The notes under the pieces: model-generated
The model's input: the letters and a program-made list of their open reading frames with translations, nothing else
Database searches by the model: none
What the model was told of the DNA's origin: nothing
Shown here: one piece after another, positions 5,602 through 11,507 of the stretch
How the letters are laid out: each line of letters starts with the position of its first letter
Numbering within the stretch: the stretch's first letter is position 1
Assembly (NCBI GenBank): GCA_029939785.1
Contig: JAOZSG010000081.1
Location: 1 to 11,507 of the forward strand
Length of the DNA: 11,507 nucleotides
From: Fidelibacterota bacterium
Lineage (GTDB): Bacteria > Fidelibacterota > UBA2242 > JAFGTP01
Reading direction: 5' to 3'
Translations under genes and position numbers: made by a program

Positions 5602-6255
5602 TTAACAGCAACTGCATTTCTGAGTTGCTTTTTTACCTGTTATTGTAAAACTTGAAACTTTTATTTTGCCTTTTTCATATGGTTTTGATTCTTCTAGTAT
5701 TTCAAAATTATCAAATCCCGCAAGTTTAATTGTATCAAGATAGTCTTGTTTTGTAGAAGCACCAGCCCAACATTCTGCCACTGCCTCAGGATCATTTTTA
5801 TATTCTTCAGGGACTGTTTGTTCAGAATAAATATCACTTATTACAAATCTCCCACCATTTTTTAAAATACGGTGAATTTCAGCCCAAACTTTCAATTTAT
5901 TGTCAACATGATTGAGTACGCAATTTGATATTATTAAATCAACAAAGTTATTTTTAATTGGTAATGTTTCCAATTCATGCTGGAAAAATTTTACATTGCT
6001 TACACCAAGTTTTTTTGCTGTTTTTTCGGCTTTTGCTATCATGCCATCAGAGAGATCAATACCATATACAAAGCCACTGTTTCCTACTTCCTGGGCCATT
6101 CTAATAGCATCTGTGCCTCTACCACTTCCTAAATCAACACAAACTTCTCCCGGTTGTGCTTTACCTCGGTCAGCCGCACCACCACAGGATAAACAACAAT
6201 CAGTTTCTGCGAGTTCAGAATACCTTATGTTTATTGTATCAATATTATTTTTCAT
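5602..6255 (-). CDS. ArsM-like SAM-dependent methyltransferase with cysteine-rich tail
   Basis: Class I methyltransferase: SAM motif I VDLGSGRG (40-47), acidic strand end GIDLSD (65-70), ISNCVLNHV (109-117), and AGFDNFEI near the end. Cysteines match the arsenite methyltransferase pattern: CCLSCGG near the N-terminus (C20, C21, C24), SNCV (C112) and ECWAGA (C162), where ArsM has SNCVIN and GCVAGA. These bind As(III) in ArsM, which transfers methyl groups to trivalent arsenic using thioredoxin or glutathione as reductant. At 217 aa it is shorter than usual ArsM, with little sequence between the CC motif and motif I, and it ends in KCSCC. The ATG at 6255 is preferred over 6303: AAGGA lies 4 nt upstream and homology starts here. 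A Trx/TrxR gene in the operon fits the chemistry. The substrate could equally be a peptide thiol or another metalloid. Confidence 0.85.
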   Translation of the reverse strand: MKNNIDTINIRYSELAETDCCLSCGGAADRGKAQPGEVCVDLGSGRGTDAIRMAQEVGNSGFVYGIDLSDGMIAKAEKTAKKLGVSNVKFFQHELETLPIKNNFVDLIISNCVLNHVDNKLKVWAEIHRILKNGGRFVISDIYSEQTVPEEYKNDPEAVAECWAGASTKQDYLDTIKLAGFDNFEILEESKPYEKGKIKVSSFTITGKKATQKCSCC

Positions 6256-6381
6256 AAATTCCTTATAATATAAAATTAAAAATCGGTCTATTAGAGTAAT
6301 CAATAATAAGTAGGTTACAAAATAGATTTATCCAATTAAAATAATAGAGATAATATTCCAGAAGAGCAATTTTTATATAAT

Positions 6382-6409
6382 AAAAAAACCCGGGGAAGAA
6401 CCGGGTTTT
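6382..6409 (-). terminator. Terminator-like hairpin in the leader of the methyltransferase operon
   Basis: The stem aaaacccgg (6385-6393) pairs perfectly with ccgggtttt (6401-6409) around a 7-nt loop. Read on the minus strand it is followed by seven T residues (6388-6382), the classical intrinsic terminator form. The plus-strand T run is only four. No minus-strand gene lies upstream (to the right), so it either insulates against antisense transcription or attenuates the methyltransferase operon from a promoter at about 6435-6464. Confidence 0.75.
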
Positions 6410-6434
6410 AAATGAGGATTGGTAAAGTGTGAAA

Positions 6435-6464
6435 TTTATATCATGGTGTTTTTTCATTTTTCAA
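6435..6464 (-). promoter_or_regulatory. Possible promoter of the methyltransferase operon
   Basis: On the minus strand TTGAAA (6464-6459) and TATAAA (6440-6435) are separated by 18 bp. If used, the transcript would begin near 6428 and run straight into the terminator-like hairpin before the methyltransferase gene. Such matches are common in AT-rich DNA, so confidence is low. Confidence 0.35.
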
Positions 6465-6552
6465 TATTAACAACTTTATGACAATATCAAATTGAAAAAG
6501 GTTGTCATCTTTTTAATATTTAATTTGGAGAGTTAGTATAAAAACAAATATC

Positions 6553-6581
6553 TTGACAACTACATTTGTAGTACTTATATT
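6553..6581 (+). promoter_or_regulatory. Sigma70-type promoter of the TPR-blaI-blaR1 operon
   Basis: A perfect -35 box TTGACA (6553-6558), a 17-bp spacer and the -10 box TATATT (6576-6581). Transcription should start near 6588. The spacer contains the first BlaI-type palindrome and the predicted start site lies in the second, so binding there would block RNA polymerase. Confidence 0.8.
6559..6572. promoter_or_regulatory. BlaI/MecI/CopY-type operator 1
   Basis: ACTACATTTGTAGT is a perfect 6+6 palindrome with a 2-bp centre and contains TACAnnTGTA, the half-site pattern known for BlaI, MecI and CopY winged-helix repressors. It directly follows the -35 box. The blaI-type gene of this operon is the obvious regulator. 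Confidence 0.85.
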
Positions 6582-6582
6582 A

Positions 6583-6596
6583 ACTACAGTTGTAGT
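6583..6596. promoter_or_regulatory. BlaI/MecI/CopY-type operator 2
   Basis: ACTACAGTTGTAGT differs from operator 1 only in one central base. The centres are 24 bp apart, and this copy directly follows the -10 box and covers the expected transcription start. Two identical dyads around one -10 box suggest cooperative autorepression. Confidence 0.85.
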
Positions 6597-6623
6597 AATT
6601 TGTTTGTGCTTTTAAGAGGAATC

Positions 6624-6632
6624 CAATAATGA
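6624..6632 (+). repeat. Left 9-bp target-site duplication of the inserted element
   Basis: CAATAATGA, identical to 6846-6854. It contains the ATG at 6629 and lies 3 nt after the AAGAGGA ribosome site, so the element cut the original gene exactly at its start codon. Confidence 0.75.
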
Positions 6633-8131
6633 TGAAATCGCAAAAAGTATTTTTTAACGCCATGCTTCACGAAGCTTCGCACACCACAGCAGAGACCGTT
6701 GAAAATCCGTTATTTGACGGGCAGATCGCAGAGACTATAGTTTTAAAACACAAAAAAATTGTGTCCGTCAGTGGCCGGATTTTAGAACAGACCTTTGTGT
6801 CTTCTACGTTCTTTGGATTAAATTTTTTACTGTTTACGAAGTTGTCAATAATGACTCAAAAATCTTATTTATGTGTTTGTCTTACACTTCTTATATTTAT
6901 CTCAACATTAAATGCTCAATCTTCTGTTCCTGATTCTGTTGAAATATTGATGAATGAAGGTAAATATTTAGAAAGTGTTTCATTGCTGCAATCTTATATT
7001 CAGAGTGATGAAGAATATTACACTTATTATTATAACCTTGGAAAAATCTATCAGTCTCTTTCTCTGCATTTCGATGCGTGCAAATCTTTTTTAACACTAT
7101 TAAAATATGAACCGGATAATATTAGTTGTCATTTATCTCTTGGGAATAGTTGTATGAAACTGGAGCGATTTTCAATGGCAAAGGAGCATTTTAGTTTTGT
7201 TCTGGAAAGGGATAGCAGTAATATTGCTGCAAAATTGAATCTTGCCATAATTTATGAATCGGAAAAAGATTATATCTCTGCAATGGACATCTATCGTGAA
7301 TTATTGCAAATTTCATCTATGGAGGATATGGCACTTTTTAAATTAGGTCAATGTGCTTTTGATATGGGAAAATTTAAAATGGCCCAGAATTACCTTGAAG
7401 AAACGTGTAAAAATAATCCCGAAAACTTACAGGCACATATATTATTGGGTAGAATATATTACATTGCAAAAGATTATGGACGGGCTAAACAACTTATTGG
7501 GTTTGAATTGAAAAAATATCCTGAGAGATTAGATTTAATATTATTTTATGGAGTAATACTTTTTAATAAAAAAGATTATAAAGAAGCGATTCTATACTAT
7601 ACAAAAATAATTGATAACGGGAAGGGTACTTTTGAGGAATATCAAAAACTCGGGTTGTGTTATTACTATATTGATAAACCGGAATATGCTGATTTAATGT
7701 TGATGAAATCATTTGTAAAAGACAGTACTAATGGCTTGACTGCATATTTTATAGGCTTGTCAAATCTGGATTTATTTAGATATGATAAAGCAGAAGAATT
7801 TTTATCAAAAGCTATAATTAAAAGTACACCAAGTTATTTCAGTGAGATTTATATTCGGTTGGCAATGACAAAGGAAAGTCAAAATAAATATGAAGAATCT
7901 TTCAAATATTATAAAGCGGCATTATTATTAGATCCTAATCGAACAGAGATCAAATATTATATGGCGATTATACATGATAAATACTATAATGATGATAATT
8001 TAACTATTCAATATTATGAAGATTTTATTTCAGGAAGTGAAAGAAGTGATCTGAAAATGGTCGAATATGCAGAATATCGGATTCAAAAGATAAAAGAAAA
8101 TCAGTTTATGACGAAGAATGAAGAGGAATAG
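6629..8131 (+). CDS. Exported tetratricopeptide-repeat protein, first gene of a BlaI/BlaR1-controlled operon
   Basis: Two starts are possible. The ATG at 6629 follows AAGAGGA at 8 nt but its first 74 codons are the inserted element. The ATG at 6851 begins MTQKSYLCVCLTLLIFIS, a typical Sec signal peptide ending LNAQ, and is clearly the ancestral start, though its own ribosome site is weak. The mature part (about 400 aa) is a run of some ten TPR-like helix pairs: for example NLGKIYQSLSLHFDACKSF, HLSLGNSCMKLERFSMAKEH, LGRIYYIAKDYGRAKQL and KYYKAALLLDPN, ending in a charged tail NEEE. It is probably a periplasmic or surface scaffold. The operators upstream put it under control of the blaI gene that follows 94 bp later. 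If translation starts at 6629 the signal peptide is buried at residue 75, which should harm export. Its partner is unknown. Confidence 0.88.
   Translation: MMKSQKVFFNAMLHEASHTTAETVENPLFDGQIAETIVLKHKKIVSVSGRILEQTFVSSTFFGLNFLLFTKLSIMTQKSYLCVCLTLLIFISTLNAQSSVPDSVEILMNEGKYLESVSLLQSYIQSDEEYYTYYYNLGKIYQSLSLHFDACKSFLTLLKYEPDNISCHLSLGNSCMKLERFSMAKEHFSFVLERDSSNIAAKLNLAIIYESEKDYISAMDIYRELLQISSMEDMALFKLGQCAFDMGKFKMAQNYLEETCKNNPENLQAHILLGRIYYIAKDYGRAKQLIGFELKKYPERLDLILFYGVILFNKKDYKEAILYYTKIIDNGKGTFEEYQKLGLCYYYIDKPEYADLMLMKSFVKDSTNGLTAYFIGLSNLDLFRYDKAEEFLSKAIIKSTPSYFSEIYIRLAMTKESQNKYEESFKYYKAALLLDPNRTEIKYYMAIIHDKYYNDDNLTIQYYEDFISGSERSDLKMVEYAEYRIQKIKENQFMTKNEEE
6633..6845. mobile_element. 213-bp MITE-like element inserted at the TPR start codon
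   Basis: Flanked by perfect 9-bp direct repeats (6624-6632 and 6846-6854). Near its ends are imperfect inverted repeats, tcgcaaaaagta (6638-6649) and tactgtttacga (6828-6839), matching in 10 of 12 after complementing. Its left half is clearly richer in G and C than the surroundings and contains a 10-bp palindrome cgaagcttcg and a hairpin acacaa/ttgtgt. A diverged copy lies at 1247-1424. It encodes no transposase, so it would be mobilised in trans. With one duplicated flank the insertion is 222 bp, exactly 74 codons, and has no stop in the gene's frame, so it adds an N-terminal extension instead of killing the gene. The parent element family is not identified. Confidence 0.75.
6846..6854 (+). 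repeat. Right 9-bp target-site duplication of the inserted element
   Basis: CAATAATGA, identical to 6624-6632. It recreates the gene's own start codon (ATG at 6851) ahead of the signal peptide. Confidence 0.75.
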
Positions 8132-8225
8132 TTGAATTTGTTAAACTGGTTGAATTAGGAAAATTAGAGTAAAAATATATAAATCACGGCATTCTGAACT
8201 CCAGTCTGCTATTGAAAGGGGAACA

Positions 8226-8600
8226 ATGATAAAAAAAAATTCATTATCTGATTTTGAGTGGAGTATCATGAGATTAATCTGGAAGAATCCACAAATTTCT
8301 GTTAAAGATGTTCATTCACAATTAACAGGAAAAAATGAACGTGCATATACAACTGTTCAAACCTATATGGAAAGATTAGTAGATAAGAAATTTCTTGCTA
8401 AACAAAAAGATGGTAAAGTGAATTTTTATTATCCAATGATTGAAGAAAACGATATGTTGGAAAAGGAAACTAATTCTTTTGTAAAAAAAGCATTCAAAGG
8501 TTCATTTTCCAATCTTGCTGCATTTCTTTTTGATATGGATACCATTAATGAAGATGATCTTAATAAATTGAAACAGTTGATTAAAGACAAGGAGGAATAG
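8226..8600 (+). CDS. blaI: BlaI/MecI/CopY-family transcriptional repressor
   Basis: A 124-aa winged-helix protein of standard family length. LSDFEWSIMRLIWKNPQISV (7-26) is the conserved first helix region, AYTTVQTYMERLVDKKFLAK (40-59) the recognition helix and start of the wing, and KVNFYYP the second wing strand. The C-terminal part (from about 80) is the dimerisation helix region; FKGSFSNLAAFLF resembles the stretch where BlaI and MecI are cut on induction. The ribosome site AAAGGGG precedes the ATG. It should bind the two ACTACAnnTGTAGT operators at 6559-6596 and be removed when the M56 protease encoded next is activated. The signal sensed is not shown; a beta-lactam is only one option, since no beta-lactamase gene is in the window. 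Confidence 0.92.
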   Translation: MIKKNSLSDFEWSIMRLIWKNPQISVKDVHSQLTGKNERAYTTVQTYMERLVDKKFLAKQKDGKVNFYYPMIEENDMLEKETNSFVKKAFKGSFSNLAAFLFDMDTINEDDLNKLKQLIKDKEE

Positions 8601-8601
8601 A

Positions 8602-10173
8602 ATGAATAGTTTTATTTTTACCTATAATGGATTTCTGGAAAATTGGACTGATTATTTTCTCACTAATTCCATGGAGATTTTATTTCTGGCAATTCCTGCA
8701 GCTATTTTTTCTCTGTTCTTCAAAAATAAATCACCAAGGTTTCATTATATATTATGGACTATTGTATTGGTGAAGGCACTGATCCCATCAGATATTATAA
8801 ATATTCAAACCCCACAAATTTATACAATAGAATTACCAACTGTCATTACTACAACTTTTTCTCAGACAATAGAGCCAACATTAAATTTGTATCAAAGTGT
8901 ATTCTTCATGATTTGGATAGGAATAGCATCTTTTCTTTTGATTAAACTGGTTGTTAATTCTATTTCTTTTCGCAAATTACTTCAGAGTAAAACTGAGATA
9001 ACAAGCACAGTTATTGATAAGATAAAGAATCATTTCAAAATCAAAAAAAATATTCAGATTTATGAAGCAAATATTGATGTACCCTTTACAATGGGTATTG
9101 TGAATCCTAAAATATTTCTACCTAAAAACAGTGATTATAATAAGGTGGAATTTATTATTGCACACGAAATTGCACATATTAAACGTAATGACTTTTTGAT
9201 GATACTAATTCAGAATATTATCACGATTGCATTTTTCTTTCATCCAATAGTTTTTATTGCTTCAGGATTTCTGAATTATTATCGTGAAATAATCTGTGAT
9301 GAGATGGCGATGGAAGCAATTAATTCCAGCCCGAAAAATTATGGTAGAAAAATCATTGATTATCTGGAATTTTGTCTGAAACAGAAAAAATATCCAATTC
9401 TTGCAAATGGATTTATATTCTCTAAAAAAATCATAATTAAGAGGATAGAATATTTAATAAATAGACAGGAAAACGTGATGAAAAAATTAAGTAAATTTCA
9501 AATAGTATTAGTAGGTACTCTAGTTGTAATTATGGGATTGATAATATCATGTAGTTCCACAATTGGAATAAAAGAAAAGATTGAAAATAACCAAACTGAA
9601 GAGATAGTAACGAGAAATATAATTATTATTGGGAATGCAGATTCCAATGATTCTGTATTAGTAAATATTCAGGTAGGAAAAAATGTAAATTCTTCAAAAT
9701 TTAAAATTATTAAGAATAGTGGAAAAGAAGAATTAGATGCAAAAGCACTCGAGGTAATTCAAAAGGAAGATTTTATATCAAATCTTAATGTGAATAATAT
9801 CAAAGTTATCAATATAAATATTACATTTGAAAAAAATCCAAATATACATAATCCAGAAGTTAAATTTATTCCCTATGATGATCCACCAGAACCAATAGGT
9901 GGTTTTGCAGCAATTCAGAATAATGTAATGTATCCTGAAGATGCACAAAATGCAGGAATAGAGGGAACTGTGGTTATTCAGGGATTTGTTAATAAAAATG
10001 GTATTGTTGGAAAGTGTAATGTATTAAGAGGAATTCCTGACTCCGGTTTAGATGAAGCTGCAATAAATGCAATAAAAAAGACAAAATTTACTCCCGCGAA
10101 ACAGAAGGATAAAAATGTTGGTGTTTGGGTATCTATACCGGTTGTATTTAAATTGAGTGAAGAAGTAAAATAA
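8602..10173 (+). CDS. BlaR1-like M56 metallopeptidase with two C-terminal TonB-like domains
   Basis: Starts 1 bp after blaI, with GGAGG inside the blaI end. Membrane segments lie at about 22-40, 48-61, 98-118, 198-224 and 299-317. The zinc protease motif HEIAH (188-192) with downstream E229 and CDE (232-234) is intact, so the protease should be active; the catalytic site faces the cytosol in BlaR1. In place of the penicillin-binding sensor domain of BlaR1, the extracytoplasmic part holds a degenerate TonB-C-like unit (about 350-410: VNIQVG, SSKFKII, ELDAKALEVI, ININITFE) and a clear TonB_C domain (about 432-518: YPEDAQNAGIEGTVVIQGFV, GLDEAAINAIKKTKFTPAK, IPVVFKL). The domain probably senses or binds an envelope component. 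LIISC at 313-317 is lipobox-like but internal, so it is not a lipoprotein signal. Confidence 0.93.
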   Translation: MNSFIFTYNGFLENWTDYFLTNSMEILFLAIPAAIFSLFFKNKSPRFHYILWTIVLVKALIPSDIINIQTPQIYTIELPTVITTTFSQTIEPTLNLYQSVFFMIWIGIASFLLIKLVVNSISFRKLLQSKTEITSTVIDKIKNHFKIKKNIQIYEANIDVPFTMGIVNPKIFLPKNSDYNKVEFIIAHEIAHIKRNDFLMILIQNIITIAFFFHPIVFIASGFLNYYREIICDEMAMEAINSSPKNYGRKIIDYLEFCLKQKKYPILANGFIFSKKIIIKRIEYLINRQENVMKKLSKFQIVLVGTLVVIMGLIISCSSTIGIKEKIENNQTEEIVTRNIIIIGNADSNDSVLVNIQVGKNVNSSKFKIIKNSGKEELDAKALEVIQKEDFISNLNVNNIKVININITFEKNPNIHNPEVKFIPYDDPPEPIGGFAAIQNNVMYPEDAQNAGIEGTVVIQGFVNKNGIVGKCNVLRGIPDSGLDEAAINAIKKTKFTPAKQKDKNVGVWVSIPVVFKLSEEVK

Positions 10174-10237
10174 GATAATATCTGTGGTCTCATGATAATT
10201 GTCTTGAGCCAAAGAGATAATTGCATTCCAGGGAAAT

Positions 10238-10270
10238 AAAAAAGGGTAGAAAAAAACTCTACCCTTTTTT
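10238..10270. terminator. Bidirectional rho-independent terminator between blaR1-like and PFOR genes
   Basis: A 13-bp perfect stem, A6-GGGTAGA (10238-10250) with TCTACCC-T6 (10258-10270), and a 7-nt A-rich loop. The arms themselves supply a T run on both strands, so it serves the two converging genes. Confidence 0.92.
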
Positions 10271-10293
10271 ATGTATTTAAATGATTGAAAAAA

Positions 10294-11507
10294 TTATTCA
10301 GCCATTTTTTTGTATTCTTCCCAACGTTGTTTTACAAATTTAACTGTACCTTCTCTAAACATTTTTTCTTTTTCAGGGAAAGTAGATTGTAGCGTAGAAT
10401 AACGTTTTTCATTATCTAGTAATTCTTCTACTGATTTTTTAGGATCTCGAGAATCAAGAGTTAATGGATTTTTTCCTTCTGGTGCTTCAGGATTGTATCT
10501 GTAAAGAATCCAATAACCTGTATCAACAGCCAGTTTTTGTTCATCAAGCATATGTGCCATATCAATACCATGATTGATACATGGAGCGTAAGCAATAACG
10601 ATAGAAGGACCATCATAGGCTTCTGCTTCCTTCATAGCTTTGATCATTTGGTTTTTATTTGCACCCATTGCAACTGATGCAACATATACATATTTATAAT
10701 CCATCATCATTTTACCAAGATCTTTTTTGTTGGTTTCTTTACCTGATTCAGCAAAACGTGCGATTGATCCAAGTGGAGTTGCTTTAGAAGCCTGTCCACC
10801 GGTATTTGAATAAACTTCTGTATCAACAACTAGGATATTGATATTTTTACCGGAAGCAAGTACGTGATCTACACCACCGTATCCAATATCATATGCCCAT
10901 CCATCACCACCAAAAGACCAAACACTTTTATTAACAAAGTAATCTTTAAGTTCAACTACTTTTTTCATTTCGCCTTCAGCATTTTTTGGTAATAGTGATC
11001 TGATTTTTCTAGCATTGCTCATAGCTGATTCATCAACAGAAGTCCAGTTTTCAAGAGCAATAGTAAATAGATCTTTTAATTCGGCATCAATATCTGTTTT
11101 CATAACTTGTTCTAAGTTAGATTTTAGCAATTTTCTATTGGATTCAACGGCAAGTCTCATCCCAAGACCATATTCTGCATTATCTTCAAACAATGAATTC
11201 GCCCATGCCGGACCGTCACCATGTTTGTTGGTACAATATGGAATTGTTGGGAAAGTTCCGCCCCAGATCGATGTACAACCGGTAGCATTAGCAACAATCA
11301 TTCTATCACCGAAAAGCTGTGTAAGTAATTTTACGTATGGAGTTTCGCCACAACCTGCACAAGCACCTGAGAACTCAAGCAGAGGTTGTTTGAACTGACT
11401 ACCTTTGATTGAAGATGTTTTGAATTTTGTACTAACAACATCTTCTGGAAGTGAACTGAAGAATTTTTCATTTTCAGTTTCACCGGCAGCACGTTCGCCA
11501 TCAGCAG
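10294..11507 (-). CDS. nifJ: Pyruvate:ferredoxin (flavodoxin) oxidoreductase, C-terminal third (5' part outside window)
   Basis: The frame is open past the right edge; 403 residues are visible. Landmarks of the homodimeric enzyme: SGACAGCGETPYVKLLTQLF and ATGCTSIWGGTFP supply three cysteines of the proximal 4Fe-4S cluster, and YAPCINHGID supplies the fourth. LFEDNAEYGLGM is conserved. GDGWAYDIGYGG with VDTEVYSNTGGQASKATPLG is the thiamine-diphosphate and Mg binding region. It oxidises pyruvate with CoA to acetyl-CoA and CO2 and reduces ferredoxin in the cytosol, a central step in anaerobic metabolism. The ATG at 11301 is internal, not the start. It converges on the BlaR1-like gene and shares its terminator; no functional link is implied. 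Confidence 0.96.
   Translation of the reverse strand, partial: ADGERAAGETENEKFFSSLPEDVVSTKFKTSSIKGSQFKQPLLEFSGACAGCGETPYVKLLTQLFGDRMIVANATGCTSIWGGTFPTIPYCTNKHGDGPAWANSLFEDNAEYGLGMRLAVESNRKLLKSNLEQVMKTDIDAELKDLFTIALENWTSVDESAMSNARKIRSLLPKNAEGEMKKVVELKDYFVNKSVWSFGGDGWAYDIGYGGVDHVLASGKNINILVVDTEVYSNTGGQASKATPLGSIARFAESGKETNKKDLGKMMMDYKYVYVASVAMGANKNQMIKAMKEAEAYDGPSIVIAYAPCINHGIDMAHMLDEQKLAVDTGYWILYRYNPEAPEGKNPLTLDSRDPKKSVEELLDNEKRYSTLQSTFPEKEKMFREGTVKFVKQRWEEYKKMAE

Larger units (their letters stand above)
6256..6628. other. Divergent intergenic region between the methyltransferase operon and the TPR-blaI-blaR1 operon
   Basis: No protein gene is supported. From left to right it contains an AT-rich methyltransferase leader, a GC-rich hairpin (6385-6409) with a T run on the minus strand, a possible minus-strand promoter (6435-6464), two overlapping inverted repeats (6457-6465 with 6491-6499; 6478-6484 with 6502-6508) that cannot both form as nested hairpins, then the plus-strand promoter with two BlaI-type palindromes and the AAGAGGA ribosome site at 6614-6620. 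Confidence 0.7.

Noticed and set aside
5912..6268. 118-codon plus-strand frame opposite the methyltransferase
   Set aside because: Antisense shadow of a gene with clear methyltransferase motifs; no ribosome site.
6561..6568. TAcaTTTG as a Bacteroidota-type -7 box
   Set aside because: It is part of the operator palindrome and no matching -33 TTG lies at the right distance; the TTGACA-17-TATATT promoter explains the site better.
6629..6850. N-terminal 74 residues of the long TPR frame as a conserved protein domain
   Set aside because: The DNA is flanked by a 9-bp duplication, has inverted ends and recurs in non-coding DNA at 1247-1424, so it is mobile DNA read in frame.
11015..11398. 127-codon plus-strand frame opposite PFOR
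   Set aside because: Antisense to a highly conserved part of PFOR; no independent support.

Overview
This is a low-GC (about 30-35 % by eye) bacterial window with an anaerobe's gene set: a pyruvate:ferredoxin oxidoreductase (PFOR) at the right edge, an iron-sulfur flavoprotein at the left, and two radical/thiol enzymes in between. The exported TPR protein has a signal peptide ending in NAQ, and the BlaR1-like protein ends in TonB C-terminal domains, so the cell should be diderm and fits the Bacteroidota/FCB superphylum. Several strong GGAGG-type ribosome sites and a sigma70-like TTGACA-17-TATATT promoter are not typical of Bacteroidota proper, so an FCB relative (Cloacimonadota- or Delongbacteria-like) is as likely. 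I cannot settle the phylum.

Layout. 1-1117 (+): the end of an SCP2-like domain and, one frame away, an Isf-type flavodoxin-fold protein with a CX2CX2CX7C motif, probably one gene broken by a one-base frameshift. 1118-1744: no gene, but a decayed 180-bp interspersed repeat. 1745-1906 (+): a 53-aa membrane peptide followed by a terminator. 2062-2595 (+): a DUF1847-type cysteine-rich protein with a short C-terminus.

2615-6255 (-): a compact operon, read right to left, of an ArsM-like SAM methyltransferase, a 30-aa cysteine-containing micro-peptide, a perfect 13-bp hairpin, a radical SAM/SPASM enzyme, a thioredoxin-thioredoxin reductase fusion (overlapping it by 16 bp), and a 55-aa protein with a CC pair. 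This is the most interesting part. It looks like an unrecognised RiPP or metalloid-handling system: a peptide substrate, a SPASM maturase, a methyltransferase of the arsenite-methylating type and a dedicated thiol reductant.

6256-6628: a divergent intergenic region with a terminator-like hairpin on the arsM side and, on the other side, a promoter whose -10 box lies between two ACTACAnnTGTAGT palindromes of BlaI/MecI/CopY type. 6629-10173 (+): an autoregulated operon of an exported TPR protein, a BlaI-type repressor and an M56 (BlaR1-like) sensor protease with two TonB-like C-terminal domains. A 213-bp MITE-like element flanked by a perfect 9-bp duplication has inserted exactly at the TPR start codon. 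It duplicated the ATG and left an open in-frame 74-codon extension. A diverged copy of the same element is the repeat at 1247-1424.

10238-10270: a bidirectional terminator between the converging BlaR1 and PFOR genes. 10294-11507 (-): the C-terminal third of PFOR, cut by the window edge.
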